Assembly: GCA_021731025.1 (NCBI GenBank)
Contig: JAKFYD010000008.1
Span: 58,668-122,667 of the forward strand
Length of the DNA: 64,000 nucleotides
Source of the DNA: Pseudobdellovibrionaceae bacterium
GTDB taxonomy: Bacteria; Bdellovibrionota; Bdellovibrionia; Bdellovibrionales; Bdellovibrionaceae
Direction of reading: 5' to 3'
This document shows positions 8,856-17,540 of the stretch, in pieces. The notes under the pieces were generated by a model that saw only the letters and a program-made list of their open reading frames with translations, was not told the DNA's origin and ran no database searches. The position numbers and the translations under genes are program-made. Each line of letters opens with the position of its first letter. The stretch's first letter is position 1.

Positions 8856-9640
8856 AACTAAAAAAGAATTTTTCTTCGATATTAAAGAATCAAAATGGTT
8901 ATGCGGCCTTTGCAATCACCTTCGTGATTGCGGCCGTAGCCTTGACTTTAGCTAGCAGTTTACAGAATCAGGTCCAACTTTTTACCAAGGGCCTGGTGCG
9001 AGCGCGGACTTTATCTGAAGCCCAGTTCGCCATTGAAGCTTTCGCTGTTAAGATTCGCGATGCCTATATTCAGGCAAGACCAGTTCCTGAAGCTGTGGTA
9101 CCGACAGCAACCTATAAACAAGACGCTAATGCTGCTCGTTTTCGTGCCGTAAGATCCACCGGGAACACCACAGAAATTAAAATATACAATGTCGACGATA
9201 AGTTTTGTTTCGAAAGACCACTTAACAAAAGTTATTTAACGGCTGATATCTGCATTGCCATCCCCGAGGATTTTTTAGCGCGACGAAAAGATGAAGAATC
9301 TAGTTTAAAAATGTACGCGACATTTTTCATGCACCAAGTTCAAGAACTGATTACGGTGCCTAGTGCGGTTGCTAACTTTGGGCCCTCGGATCCAGGCTTC
9401 GCTAATTTAAGCGCGGTCAACATTACGGTAAATCGGAATTTTATGGATGGAAATTTTAACTACGATTACATCGAACAGCGATGCGGTGGAGGATCACCAA
9501 ATCCCGATGTGGATTGTTTCCGATTTCGTTTTTGCTTAGCGCGCTTTAAATCAGATTGCGCATCCGGCGCGGGCAATGAAAAATTTGTCGTGCAGACCAT
9601 TGTGCTGAGGAAGACCCCCGAGACTTCGATGGGGTATTAG
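8852..9640 (+). CDS. PilX/GspK-like minor pilin component
   Basis: 262 residues. The N-terminus NQNG|YAAFAITFVIAAVALTLASSL has a prepilin-like Gly and hydrophobic helix but lacks Glu at +5, which is a known trait of GspK-type tip pseudopilins. An ectodomain with several cysteines follows (FCFERP, CIAIPE, RCGGG, DCFRFRFCLARFKSDC). Start and stop overlap with the PilW-like gene by 4 nt (ATGA). Together with the large prepilin-like protein this resembles the I-J-K tip set of secretion pseudopili. Exact role unknown. Confidence 0.7.
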   Translation: MKLKKNFSSILKNQNGYAAFAITFVIAAVALTLASSLQNQVQLFTKGLVRARTLSEAQFAIEAFAVKIRDAYIQARPVPEAVVPTATYKQDANAARFRAVRSTGNTTEIKIYNVDDKFCFERPLNKSYLTADICIAIPEDFLARRKDEESSLKMYATFFMHQVQELITVPSAVANFGPSDPGFANLSAVNITVNRNFMDGNFNYDYIEQRCGGGSPNPDVDCFRFRFCLARFKSDCASGAGNEKFVVQTIVLRKTPETSMGY

Positions 9641-9758
9641 GGGATCGGTTTCAAATGAATTTGTTTATAAAGGTACTTCTGAAATTTAAATTAAACTAAC
9701 ATAGTCGCTGCTTTTAAAGGCTAAGTGACTCAAAGAATTTTGAGTTCAAAACCCAGTG

Positions 9759-10166
9759 CTATTGGACATCATTAATCATTAGGAGAAAGAGATTTTCGTC
9801 GATGAACGAGTTATCTTTTTTCGAAAAACAAGTTTTAGTTATAATTACCTTAGTTCCATCGTGAACTTCGAGAAAGTAGGGATGTGCATCAAGATCATGA
9901 CAGGCTAGGCTAACAGGCGAACCCATTGGACTGTATTCTCTATCCATCTTTTTATTTAAAGATTTAATTTTGAGAATAATATCGCAGCTTCCAGATTTAC
10001 AATTTTCGGAAAAATATATTGTTTTATTCTTGTTTTTGCAGATACGTGTCGCTCGAAGGAATTTCTCTCCAACAATTTTATATTTAAGATTAGCACAAAC
10101 TAGTTCATCAGCGTGGCAAAAAATTCCCGTAAAGATAATTCCAAAAATAAAATACTTACTCCACAT
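9759..10166 (-). CDS. Small secreted Cys-containing protein next to a C1A protease
   Basis: 135 residues. A signal peptide is visible (MWSKYFIFGIIFTGIFCHA, cleavage before DELVC). The mature part has six cysteines, consistent with disulfides in the periplasm or outside the cell. No family recognised. Its start overlaps the end of the upstream papain-like protease gene by 11 nt, so the two are made together. A partner, inhibitor or propeptide-like role is possible but is inferred only from position. The AT-rich 118-bp gap after it has one small stem (ACTCAAA-GAAT-TTTGAGT, 9728-9745) without a T-run. Confidence 0.6.
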   Translation of the reverse strand: MWSKYFIFGIIFTGIFCHADELVCANLKYKIVGEKFLRATRICKNKNKTIYFSENCKSGSCDIILKIKSLNKKMDREYSPMGSPVSLACHDLDAHPYFLEVHDGTKVIITKTCFSKKDNSFIDENLFLLMINDVQ

Positions 10167-11268
10167 AAACTATATCCTTCACTTCTTTAAAGATGCGATC
10201 AGCGGGCACATAAAAGTATCCATCTTGACACTTTGAACGATCAAAATACCGGGAATCGAAACATGAAGTGCCCCAGCTATTTCGAATGATGTATTCGCAT
10301 TGTTCTCCATTCCATCTTCGACCAACAATTGAGGATCCGTGATTGCAATTTTCTTTTCTGCATCGATTTTTTAATATTGCAGAAACGTCATATCCAATTC
10401 CAGCCGGACGTCCAGAGTCTAAGATATTGTTGACTGCCTTTTTAATCGTTTTATTCGCATCAGATGCACGGCCATATAGGGAATCTTCACTGTAGGCTGT
10501 CTGCACTTTTATTTTTGTTGCAGGGAAAATTCTTTTCCTATTACACGAAGCATCTATTAACCTATCGACTAGCGGAACTGTCGATTTATGTTTTAGGATT
10601 TCAACAATTTCACTTGTCGGAATCTTAGGGAACATATTCCGAAGCAGATCAGTACCAAAACTGCATTCTCGGCCACCTTTGTTATTATATTGAGATGCCT
10701 CGATGTCTTTTATTACTTTATAATAAGTCTTGGTGTTAACGTAGTAGTCAGAAAAATATTTATCTTTAATTGGAAGGTCACTTTCTCGACAAAATCCTTT
10801 TTCTTGAGCAGCATCAATAGCCTCTTGCATGTTACCTCCAGGACGTTCTGGGTTTGTGCCTCCTCTAAATTTTATTGAGCTTGGTTGAACAAAATGAGCG
10901 GCAATCTTTTGAGTAAAGCTGTCCCTATTTTGTTCAGTTGAATTCGCAATATCTATAGGCGAGATTTCATCTCCTATTTTAAAGCTTACAAGATCGGCCG
11001 CAGTAAATGCATAACACCAGCCAACAGAATCCTGATCACGAATCGGAGGCATTTTTTCTCTGAGATCCTTTGGGCTGCAATCAGGTGGTGGATTCGGTTG
11101 TGGTTCAAAATTTAAAAATTGTTGAGCCTCAAAGTCCTTACCTAGAGTTTTAAAGGCATTTAAAATTTTAGAATCAGTATTCTTAAGTTTAAAATCTTGT
11201 GCATTTGCAAATGATATAAATGAAAAAAATACTGTGGCAACTTTGATGCTTAAACTATCTCGCAACAT
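10156..11268 (-). CDS. Secreted papain-like (C1A) cysteine protease
   Basis: 370 residues from ATG 11268, chosen because it gives a clean signal peptide (SIKVATVFFSFISFANA); the frame stays open upstream only to a TTG. The C1 catalytic set is complete: the oxyanion Gln in PIRDQDSVGWCYAF with Cys85, His310 in CNHGSSIVG and Asn330 in IIRNSWGTSC. The segment between signal peptide and core is short, so there is no large inhibitory propeptide. Export suggests digestion of external or host protein, or a role in the predator's own envelope. It is co-transcribed with the small secreted protein that follows. Confidence 0.87.
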   Translation of the reverse strand: MLRDSLSIKVATVFFSFISFANAQDFKLKNTDSKILNAFKTLGKDFEAQQFLNFEPQPNPPPDCSPKDLREKMPPIRDQDSVGWCYAFTAADLVSFKIGDEISPIDIANSTEQNRDSFTQKIAAHFVQPSSIKFRGGTNPERPGGNMQEAIDAAQEKGFCRESDLPIKDKYFSDYYVNTKTYYKVIKDIEASQYNNKGGRECSFGTDLLRNMFPKIPTSEIVEILKHKSTVPLVDRLIDASCNRKRIFPATKIKVQTAYSEDSLYGRASDANKTIKKAVNNILDSGRPAGIGYDVSAILKNRCRKENCNHGSSIVGRRWNGEQCEYIIRNSWGTSCFDSRYFDRSKCQDGYFYVPADRIFKEVKDIVYVE

Positions 11269-11418
11269 GGTAACTTTATCGGCTTTTTTCCAATACGAAT
11301 GGCAGGTCAAAAGTCCAGAAACCAAATGTTTTCTGGTCGTCTGCAATTTAATAATAACTAGCCTTTTGAAGCATGACTAATTAAAGATTTTTAAATATCG
11401 GTCGCCTACCAAAAAAAG

Positions 11419-12504
11419 TCAATTTGATCGAAACCACCGTCGACCAATTCTAAAAACGAATTTTCCAATCCAGATATACAGTTTTGTTATCGCAAAAAAC
11501 ATTTGAGCCATTAGTTCGACACCTAAAAAGAGACCGAGCCATAGCCAATCCAGATAAAATAAATTCTGGGCGAAGAAGCTTTGGTGGTCGCTTAAAAAAT
11601 CGATAAAGCCGAAATGAAGAATATAGCAAAACCAGAAATTTTTGTTCCACTGAAGATAAGAAAAGAAGTTCCATCCTCGCGCCCATGTTGTTTGGCAAAG
11701 CCATAAGACAAGTCCTGAAAAAATCAACAACCGGGCTATGATGTAAGCAGGCGATTGCCAAAAAACATATTCATAAAAGAGCGAGCCAAGGGCTGGAGGA
11801 AATGTTTCGGAAGCAACAATTGCTAATAGCACCCCGACGAGCAGGAGAAGCCAATACCATTTTCGAAAAGATTTTTGAACGACAAAAAGTCTTCCCAAGG
11901 GATAAAAAATAAGAGGCAAACCAATCCACGGAAGTAAGAACCAACCATTGGAATCGACCGAAGTTTTGACAGCGAAAAGAGCCGTTTCAAACTGCTGGTG
12001 AAAAATTCCTGACAAATTTTTCGAGTAGAAGGTGACGGGGACGAAAAATAAAGAAATTCCCACCGCCAAAATAATCTGCAAAACTCTTTCACTTTTGATT
12101 AAAGCCAGAAAGCTGATGATCAAGTACGCCACCAACACAAAACTAAAAATATCCCACATAAAAAAATCAGGATCACTGGGGTTCATCGAATCACTGAACT
12201 GGGTGGAAACCATCGCGCCAATCAGCAAAGCCAGTTTAAAATATTCGCGAATGGGTTTAAGTTTAAAAAGACTGTGCTGTTTAATTCCGTAAAGAAAAAA
12301 GGACAGGGCAAAAATAAAAATTCCTGAATAACCAAACAATCTCGCAATTACATTTTCATAGAAGGGATAAAGAGACTGTTCGGAAGAAAAAGTAACATGG
12401 GTCTCGCCGAAAATAATATTCCACACATGCAACATAATTGTTGGTAAAATCAGAACAACTCTTAAAATATCGAGTCCGACGTAGCGTTTTTTTTCTTCCA
12501 CCAT
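11419..12504 (-). CDS. Integral membrane acyltransferase (acyltransferase-3/OpgC-like)
   Basis: About 361 residues with some ten hydrophobic segments. The N-terminal block YVGLDILRVVLILPTIMLHVWNI is the usual first helix of membrane acyltransferases that modify sugars or glycans. ATG 12504 overlaps the stop of the upstream gene as TGATG, typical for coupled translation; ATG 12513 and 12522 are alternatives. It forms a two-gene unit with the ATP-grasp-like gene. O-acylation of an envelope polymer is likely, but the substrate cannot be read from the sequence. Confidence 0.72.
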   Translation of the reverse strand: MVEEKKRYVGLDILRVVLILPTIMLHVWNIIFGETHVTFSSEQSLYPFYENVIARLFGYSGIFIFALSFFLYGIKQHSLFKLKPIREYFKLALLIGAMVSTQFSDSMNPSDPDFFMWDIFSFVLVAYLIISFLALIKSERVLQIILAVGISLFFVPVTFYSKNLSGIFHQQFETALFAVKTSVDSNGWFLLPWIGLPLIFYPLGRLFVVQKSFRKWYWLLLLVGVLLAIVASETFPPALGSLFYEYVFWQSPAYIIARLLIFSGLVLWLCQTTWARGWNFFSYLQWNKNFWFCYILHFGFIDFLSDHQSFFAQNLFYLDWLWLGLFLGVELMAQMFFAITKLYIWIGKFVFRIGRRWFRSN

Positions 12505-13709
12505 CAAATCCATTTCACGCAAGCAAAGCCACCAAATTTGGTTTGTAGATTTGTCACCTGTCCTTGATACAGTCGGGCAACGACATTTTGCAATTGGCCT
12601 CGATAGGCATAAAGTCGCAGATCGTATTTTAGTTTTTGCGGGCCTTCGGGAGCGTCGAATGTGACTTCAGGTGCTGGAACAAATTCTTGGCGAATAAGTT
12701 CTGCATGCGGCAAACTGTCAAACAGCTTTCTGCTGATCGAAGAGCCTCGGTAAGACATTTTTGAACCGTAAGAATTTCTAGGTTTGAAAAAATAATGTTT
12801 TCTTTCTTTCCACAACTCTTCGGGGTCGACCTCCGAAAACAATTGGGCTTTTGGTACATAGTCCGTAACGATGGATTTGAATTTTTGAAAAGCCGGTGAA
12901 AAATCCCAAAAACGGTTTTCATGCCAATCAATCATTCTTTGTTTATCGGCTAAAAGAAAATATTCGAAGGGATTTGGGGAAAAAGTTGTCTGATGTGAGG
13001 TAAAAGCATTTCGCAAAACCGACGCGTCTGGCCGCTCTAGATAAAAATCAGTGTAACGATTGTAAATAAAATTAAATTTCTGAAGATCTACTTTACGGTA
13101 GTCGAAGATCTCACAGTCCCATCCATGGAACTGCAAGACAATTTGTACAAATAAAAATTCAATGAATAACTTTTGCTGTTCAGGCTCTTCATCAATTACA
13201 GCAATCCGCTTCGATTTTTCCAGTGTTCTTGATTTCTGCGCTGTCGACAACTGAATTTCATTTTCGAAGCACTGAATCAGATCCTTGACGGAAAATCCAG
13301 GAACGGGGAAAGGCAGCTGAGCCGCCGTATAAAGAGGATCACTCAGAAATAGAAAAGCCGCATTGGTGTTGATCTCGATCAATTTTATTTTCTTTTGTTC
13401 GGCATCCCAATGAACATCATAGCTCATGGCTATGGATTTATTTCCAGGATCAGAAATTCCCTGTCGTTCAAGCTGTTCCCGGTAGAACTCAAGGTAGTCA
13501 GGGGTTTCACGGAGTTCATATAAACCCGAGATCAGTTCTTCGGCCTGCTTTTTAATGATCAGGGGTAATTCGACGGTGAAGGGTGAAATTAAATTTTCAG
13601 AAACCAAAGACGCAAACTCATCATCCGTTTTTTTCAAACCTTTCGCCTTTAATGCATTGATGAATTGTTGCCGTCTTGTCATGAAGTCCTTTCCGTCGAA
13701 AAAATTCAT
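12504..13709 (-). CDS. ATP-grasp-like ligase
   Basis: 401 residues. Features of ATP-grasp enzymes are visible: LIEINTNAAFLF (about 108-120), FFKPRNSYGSKMSYRG (about 300, phosphate-binding loop with Lys) and KYDLRLYAYRG followed by NLQTKFGGFACV at the end. It resembles the glutathionylspermidine-synthase-like and 'circularly permuted' ATP-grasp proteins, which join a carboxylate to an amine. The specific reaction is unknown. Its stop overlaps the start of the acyltransferase gene, so the two products probably act in one modification pathway. Confidence 0.6.
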   Translation of the reverse strand: MNFFDGKDFMTRRQQFINALKAKGLKKTDDEFASLVSENLISPFTVELPLIIKKQAEELISGLYELRETPDYLEFYREQLERQGISDPGNKSIAMSYDVHWDAEQKKIKLIEINTNAAFLFLSDPLYTAAQLPFPVPGFSVKDLIQCFENEIQLSTAQKSRTLEKSKRIAVIDEEPEQQKLFIEFLFVQIVLQFHGWDCEIFDYRKVDLQKFNFIYNRYTDFYLERPDASVLRNAFTSHQTTFSPNPFEYFLLADKQRMIDWHENRFWDFSPAFQKFKSIVTDYVPKAQLFSEVDPEELWKERKHYFFKPRNSYGSKMSYRGSSISRKLFDSLPHAELIRQEFVPAPEVTFDAPEGPQKLKYDLRLYAYRGQLQNVVARLYQGQVTNLQTKFGGFACVKWI

Positions 13710-13763
13710 GAGCCTTAGCGTCAGAGCTTGGACCTGATGAGCTCTCCAACTACTTTGCTCATC

Positions 13764-14531
13764 ATGAAAATGATCAGTTGGAATGTCAATGGAATCAGAG
13801 CCTGTGCCAAAAAGGGTTTAGTTGATTTTTTGAAGACCGAAAAGCCAGATATTTTTTGTATTCAAGAAACAAAAGCTCACATCGAGCAAGTCGAAGAAGC
13901 CGTTAAAAATTTAGGCTTCCAACATGCGTATTGGTCCAGCGCTCAGCGGAAAGGTTATTCTGGAGTTGCTACTTTCACTCATCGAAAACCTGAGAAGGTC
14001 GAAAAGGGTTGGGGGCTTCACGAGTACGACAGCGAGGGTCGACTCTTGATCACGGATCATGGGAACTACGATGTCTACAACATCTACTTTCCCAACGGAG
14101 GATCAGGTGATCTCCGGCACAACTTTAAACAAAAATTTCTTAAAGACCTGAACGAACATCTGAACGAAAAAATAAAAAAGGGCCGACAAATTATTGTTGT
14201 TGGTGATTACAATGTCGCCCATCGAGAAATCGATGTCTTTGATCCGGTAAGGCTTTCGAAAATATCTGGATTCTTGCCTGAAGAGCGGGTGTGGTTCGAT
14301 TCCTTTTTGTCGATGGGATTTATAGATACCTTCCGACATTTTTATCCCGAAGATAAAAATAAATACTCGTGGTGGTCTTATCGTGAGTTAGCTCGGATTT
14401 CTAACCGGGGATGGAGAATTGATTTTATTTGCATCACTCAAGGTTTGTTAGGGCGTCTGAAGTCGGCGCAAATTCTAGATCATGTTGAAGGTTCAGATCA
14501 CTGTCCTGTGGCCATCGAAATTGATCTTTAA
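13764..14531 (+). CDS. xth: Exodeoxyribonuclease III (ExoA/XthA family)
   Basis: 255 residues from ATG 13764, where the family's conserved N-terminus MKMISWNVNGIRA begins; an in-frame ATG lies 36 nt upstream. The catalytic blocks are complete: the Glu in IFCIQETKAH, VVGDYNVAHREIDVFDP, NRGWRIDFI and the final GSDHCPVAIEI with the active-site Asp-His. The enzyme removes 3' blocking groups and cuts at abasic sites in base excision repair. It is followed after 13 nt by fxsA, probably in one unit. Confidence 0.93.
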   Translation: MKMISWNVNGIRACAKKGLVDFLKTEKPDIFCIQETKAHIEQVEEAVKNLGFQHAYWSSAQRKGYSGVATFTHRKPEKVEKGWGLHEYDSEGRLLITDHGNYDVYNIYFPNGGSGDLRHNFKQKFLKDLNEHLNEKIKKGRQIIVVGDYNVAHREIDVFDPVRLSKISGFLPEERVWFDSFLSMGFIDTFRHFYPEDKNKYSWWSYRELARISNRGWRIDFICITQGLLGRLKSAQILDHVEGSDHCPVAIEIDL

Positions 14532-14544
14532 ATAAGGAAGTCCT

Positions 14545-15072
14545 ATGCCTTTGGTTTATGTTGTTCTTGAAATTGCAATCTTTGTTGGATTGGCCCAAGC
14601 CATCGGGGTTGGATATACACTTTTACTTTTCATCTTTCCCAGCTTCTTGGGACTTTTTTTGTTAAGCATTCTGGGTCGTGATATGGGCGTGAAAATGCAG
14701 TCGCTGATTCACGATGGAAAAACTCAGCCGAAAGATATTGTGCGTTCGGCAGCTCCAATGATTGGCGCTCTCTTGTTGGTTATTCCGGGATTCTTAAGTC
14801 GAGCATTAGGACTGCTTTTTTTATTTCCACCAACGCGATGGTTTCTGATCTTTCTTTCTTCCAGATTGTACTTCAGTCGTTTGCTCAGGAAAGGTTTTTC
14901 TTTCTACCAATTTGGTAACGGAGCCTTTCGCATGCACACGAGCTTTGGGGGGAAGCGCTCAAGTCCATTCAACAATCATCAGGTTCGCGACGTCACCGGA
15001 AGCGGTGAAGTTATCGACGTCGTTCCCACGCAAGTCGAGCATAAAATTTCAACGGAAAAAAAAGAAGAATAA
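14545..15072 (+). CDS. fxsA: FxsA family membrane protein
   Basis: 175 residues. The N-terminal half has the three hydrophobic segments of FxsA with the conserved GLAQAIGVGYTLLLF and GALLLVIPGFLSRALGLLFLFPP blocks; the C-terminal 60 residues are hydrophilic. In E. coli FxsA counters phage T7 exclusion by the F plasmid; its normal role is unclear. A good ribosome site (AAGGAAG) precedes the ATG. The stop lies 1 nt from the stop of the convergent transpeptidase gene. Confidence 0.85.
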   Translation: MPLVYVVLEIAIFVGLAQAIGVGYTLLLFIFPSFLGLFLLSILGRDMGVKMQSLIHDGKTQPKDIVRSAAPMIGALLLVIPGFLSRALGLLFLFPPTRWFLIFLSSRLYFSRLLRKGFSFYQFGNGAFRMHTSFGGKRSSPFNNHQVRDVTGSGEVIDVVPTQVEHKISTEKKEE

Positions 15073-15073
15073 T

Positions 15074-16381
15074 TTAGTAACGAGAGCGTTCGCGAGCAGC
15101 GACTTTACTCTTCGCTAAAGGTTCAAAATATTTTATAAACATTGTTTGAGCTAAGTGGGCTGATTTGACGGTCCAGAACTCTTTGTTCACGGTAATCGCA
15201 GCAACAGCAATCTTGCGATCTTCGTCGTCAGAAGCATAACCCACGAACCAATCAACTCGCCCTTTAGGATTGTCGCCCGTCAAGTGACCGGTTTTGCCAC
15301 CGACTTCAATTTCTTGAAAGCGGCGATCCCGAGTCAATGGGCGGAAACTTCGGCGAGACGTTCCGCTGTGAACAGTTTGTGCCATAAGCTCTTGCAACTG
15401 CGCTGCAGATTCAGGATTGACGACTTGACCGCGGTCAACCGTTTCCCCTTGATAAACAATTTCACCATCAGCATTTTTTAAAGAATCCACGATGTAAGGA
15501 ATCACCATCTTACCTTGATTCACAATAGCACCAGCAATCATGGCGCCTTGGATGGGACTCATGCGAGTCAGGCGATTAAAACCAGAAGCTACCTGAGTCA
15601 TCTCGTAACCTTTTTCATGAGGAACAACCGCTAATCCCATATCGACGTTAAAATCTGTTGGAATTTCTTGATTGAACATAAAGCGATTGGCGTAATTCAT
15701 CAAATCGGCAGGGTCTAAATTCTCAAGGCTAAGACGTCCAAAAGCGGTGTTGATCGATCTTGCGAAAGCATCACGCAAAGTGATTTTACGAGTCCAACGG
15801 TTGATTCGATCCGACATCACGTTTTTGCGATAAAGAGTGTAATTCCCTCCATTAAAATTAATGGTGTGAGCCGGAGTTACTCCAGCTTTATCGATAGCTG
15901 CTGCCGAAGTAACAATTTTAAAAACCGAAGCTGCAGGATAAGTTCCTCGCAACGCCAAATTTGTATGCAAAGCGGGATTTCTTTCGAAACTAGCGAGACT
16001 CAGAATTTTACCGGTTCTTGCATCCATCATAACAACAGCGCCGTAATCAGGGCGATATTGTTTCAATAATTTTTCGGCTTCGTTTTGCAGTCGCTGATCT
16101 ATAGTGTAGTTTACTTTTAAAACTTCAGTGTCATCATTGAGATCAATTTTAACTTCTGTGGGCCAAGTATTTTTTCGTAATGGTTCGCCAAGAGCTTTTG
16201 AAATTTGTAATCGTTGCTCAAGACGATTTTGAATTTGACGTTGAACTTTATTCTGCTCGTGATCTTCGAATACCAGAGACCCAAGGTACAGGACTCCGAC
16301 CGCGGCAGAAATAGTAAGCATTATTAATGTTTTAGGTCGATTAAATATTTTCATATATTTTACGCTATCACTTATACTCAT
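15074..16381 (-). CDS. Penicillin-binding transpeptidase (single catalytic domain)
   Basis: 435 residues: one N-terminal membrane anchor (about 17-37), a short linker, then a transpeptidase domain. The three active-site motifs are present: SVFK (about residue 152), SIN in ARSINTAFG and KTG in GGKTGHLTG. It is shorter than FtsI or PBP2 (about 600 residues) because the dimerisation domain is nearly absent. It cross-links or remodels peptidoglycan in the periplasm. ATG 16354 is an alternative start. The 209-bp upstream gap holds no gene I can support. Confidence 0.87.
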   Translation of the reverse strand: MSISDSVKYMKIFNRPKTLIMLTISAAVGVLYLGSLVFEDHEQNKVQRQIQNRLEQRLQISKALGEPLRKNTWPTEVKIDLNDDTEVLKVNYTIDQRLQNEAEKLLKQYRPDYGAVVMMDARTGKILSLASFERNPALHTNLALRGTYPAASVFKIVTSAAAIDKAGVTPAHTINFNGGNYTLYRKNVMSDRINRWTRKITLRDAFARSINTAFGRLSLENLDPADLMNYANRFMFNQEIPTDFNVDMGLAVVPHEKGYEMTQVASGFNRLTRMSPIQGAMIAGAIVNQGKMVIPYIVDSLKNADGEIVYQGETVDRGQVVNPESAAQLQELMAQTVHSGTSRRSFRPLTRDRRFQEIEVGGKTGHLTGDNPKGRVDWFVGYASDDEDRKIAVAAITVNKEFWTVKSAHLAQTMFIKYFEPLAKSKVAARERSRY

Positions 16382-16590
16382 CGGTCACAAGTCTTGAAGT
16401 CTGTAGGGATATTGTACAAAATTTTAAAAAAAGTTGTCTAAATTTGTTACAGTTTTGAAAAAATTCTGTTAATGCGTACTGAATTCCTTCTTATTCTCTC
16501 GTCAATCTCATTAAAACGACTTTCATCTGGCCATTTCTTTGCTTTGATTTTCACTGATAGTTTAAATTTCCGTCGTGAATGAGGTGATTC

Positions 16591-16956
16591 GTGAATTTTT
16601 TTTCGACAAGAAAGTTGGTCATCTTTGTTTACGCAACGGCATTTCTTTTAGCGCGAATGACTTTTGCGAGCGAATGCAAAGGACTCAATGCGGAGCTCGA
16701 TTCTATGAGAAAAGCTCAGCACCAAATCATGCTCAGTCTTTTGGAAAATCACTATAGCTTTGCTGAAAATATGGATTCATTGCTTGCTGAAATGAATTTT
16801 CAATCCGCTGAAAAGCCTTCCCGTGGCGCGATTGCAGGGATCAAGAAGACATCCCAAGCCTACCGCCTGCGCGCAGATAAAGGGCAAATCCTTGCTGAAA
16901 AACTGAATGCAGCCAGTGCTGATCTTATTGCCAGAACCAAAAAATGCCTAAAGTGA
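16591..16956 (+). CDS. Small secreted protein of unknown function
   Basis: 121 residues from GTG 16591, preceded by GAGGTG at good spacing. The signal peptide runs through VIFVYATAFLLARMTFA with a likely cut before SECKG. The mature part is helical and polar, with two cysteines (SECKG and the last residues KKCLK) that may pair. No known domain. Upstream, TTGTTA and GTTAAT 18 nt apart (16444-16473) could be a weak sigma70-type promoter. Confidence 0.55.
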   Translation: MNFFSTRKLVIFVYATAFLLARMTFASECKGLNAELDSMRKAQHQIMLSLLENHYSFAENMDSLLAEMNFQSAEKPSRGAIAGIKKTSQAYRLRADKGQILAEKLNAASADLIARTKKCLK

Positions 16957-17132
16957 GTTTCTTTATCCCATTTTGGTCCAGACCGGTAAAATCCCTTTAA
17001 TTTCAACGATTTACGCAAGGCAACTAAAAGCCAGTTAATTGAGCAAAAACAGCAACTTAGACTGTTTTAAGGTCATTTAAGATTTTCGCTTGCAAATTTT
17101 ACATGATAAAGGCTTAATGTACCAGTTCCAAA

Positions 17133-17147
17133 ACGGCACTATGCCGT
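17133..17147 (+). promoter_or_regulatory. Short dyad before the DksA-like gene
   Basis: ACGGCA-CTA-TGCCGT is an exact inverted repeat ending 21 nt before the ATG and just upstream of the GGGGG ribosome site. It could be an operator or a leader hairpin. The 211-bp gap in front of the gene shows no other clear element. Confidence 0.35.
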
Positions 17148-17168
17148 AACGTTTTACAAGGGGGTAAA

Positions 17169-17540
17169 ATGGCAATGATTCCAGAGGCTCTAGTTAAGGA
17201 ATGTCGAGCGAAACTTGTGCAAGCAAAAATGGAAATTTTGAACCGAGTTCGCGAAACACGCTCTCATCTTGATAATGAAGATCGCGGAGGAGATGAAGCA
17301 GATCAAACAGTTCGCGTTCTAGCGGAAGCTGAATTCCTGAATATGCATGATCGTCTACGGCACCAGTTAATGGAAATTGAAAGTGCTTTAGGTCGAATTG
17401 AAAACGGAAGCTATGGACATTGTGAAGAAACCGAAGAGCCTATCGAGCACGACAGATTGCGTGCGATTCCTTGGACGCGATTAAGCATTGAAGGTGCTGA
17501 GATTCGCGAGTCCATGAACAAACGTTACGCTCGCGGCTAG
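17169..17540 (+). CDS. DksA/TraR-family protein with degenerate zinc finger
   Basis: 123 residues. Residues 10-80 are the long coiled coil; the tip keeps DksA-type acids (D42-E-A-D45). The C-terminal finger should read C-x2-C-x17-C-x2-C. Here Cys85 stays, but the other three positions are Thr88, Ser106 and Gly109, with spacing fully kept, so no C4 zinc site can form. The surrounding YGHCEE, DRLRAIPWTRL and IEGAE match the family. DksA binds the RNA polymerase secondary channel and tunes transcription with ppGpp. Cys-poor DksA forms are known in other bacteria as zinc-independent backups. The structured repeat at 17540-17660 starts at its stop codon. Confidence 0.85.
   Translation: MAMIPEALVKECRAKLVQAKMEILNRVRETRSHLDNEDRGGDEADQTVRVLAEAEFLNMHDRLRHQLMEIESALGRIENGSYGHCEETEEPIEHDRLRAIPWTRLSIEGAEIRESMNKRYARG

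Noticed and set aside
15284..15294. GTGACCGGT in the transpeptidase gene as a further copy of the 12-bp motif
   Set aside because: Only nine bases match, and the rest (TTT) does not; fits chance in coding sequence.
16473..16583. 36-codon frame before the small secreted protein gene
   Set aside because: No ribosome site, hydrophobic but featureless translation; treated as non-coding leader.
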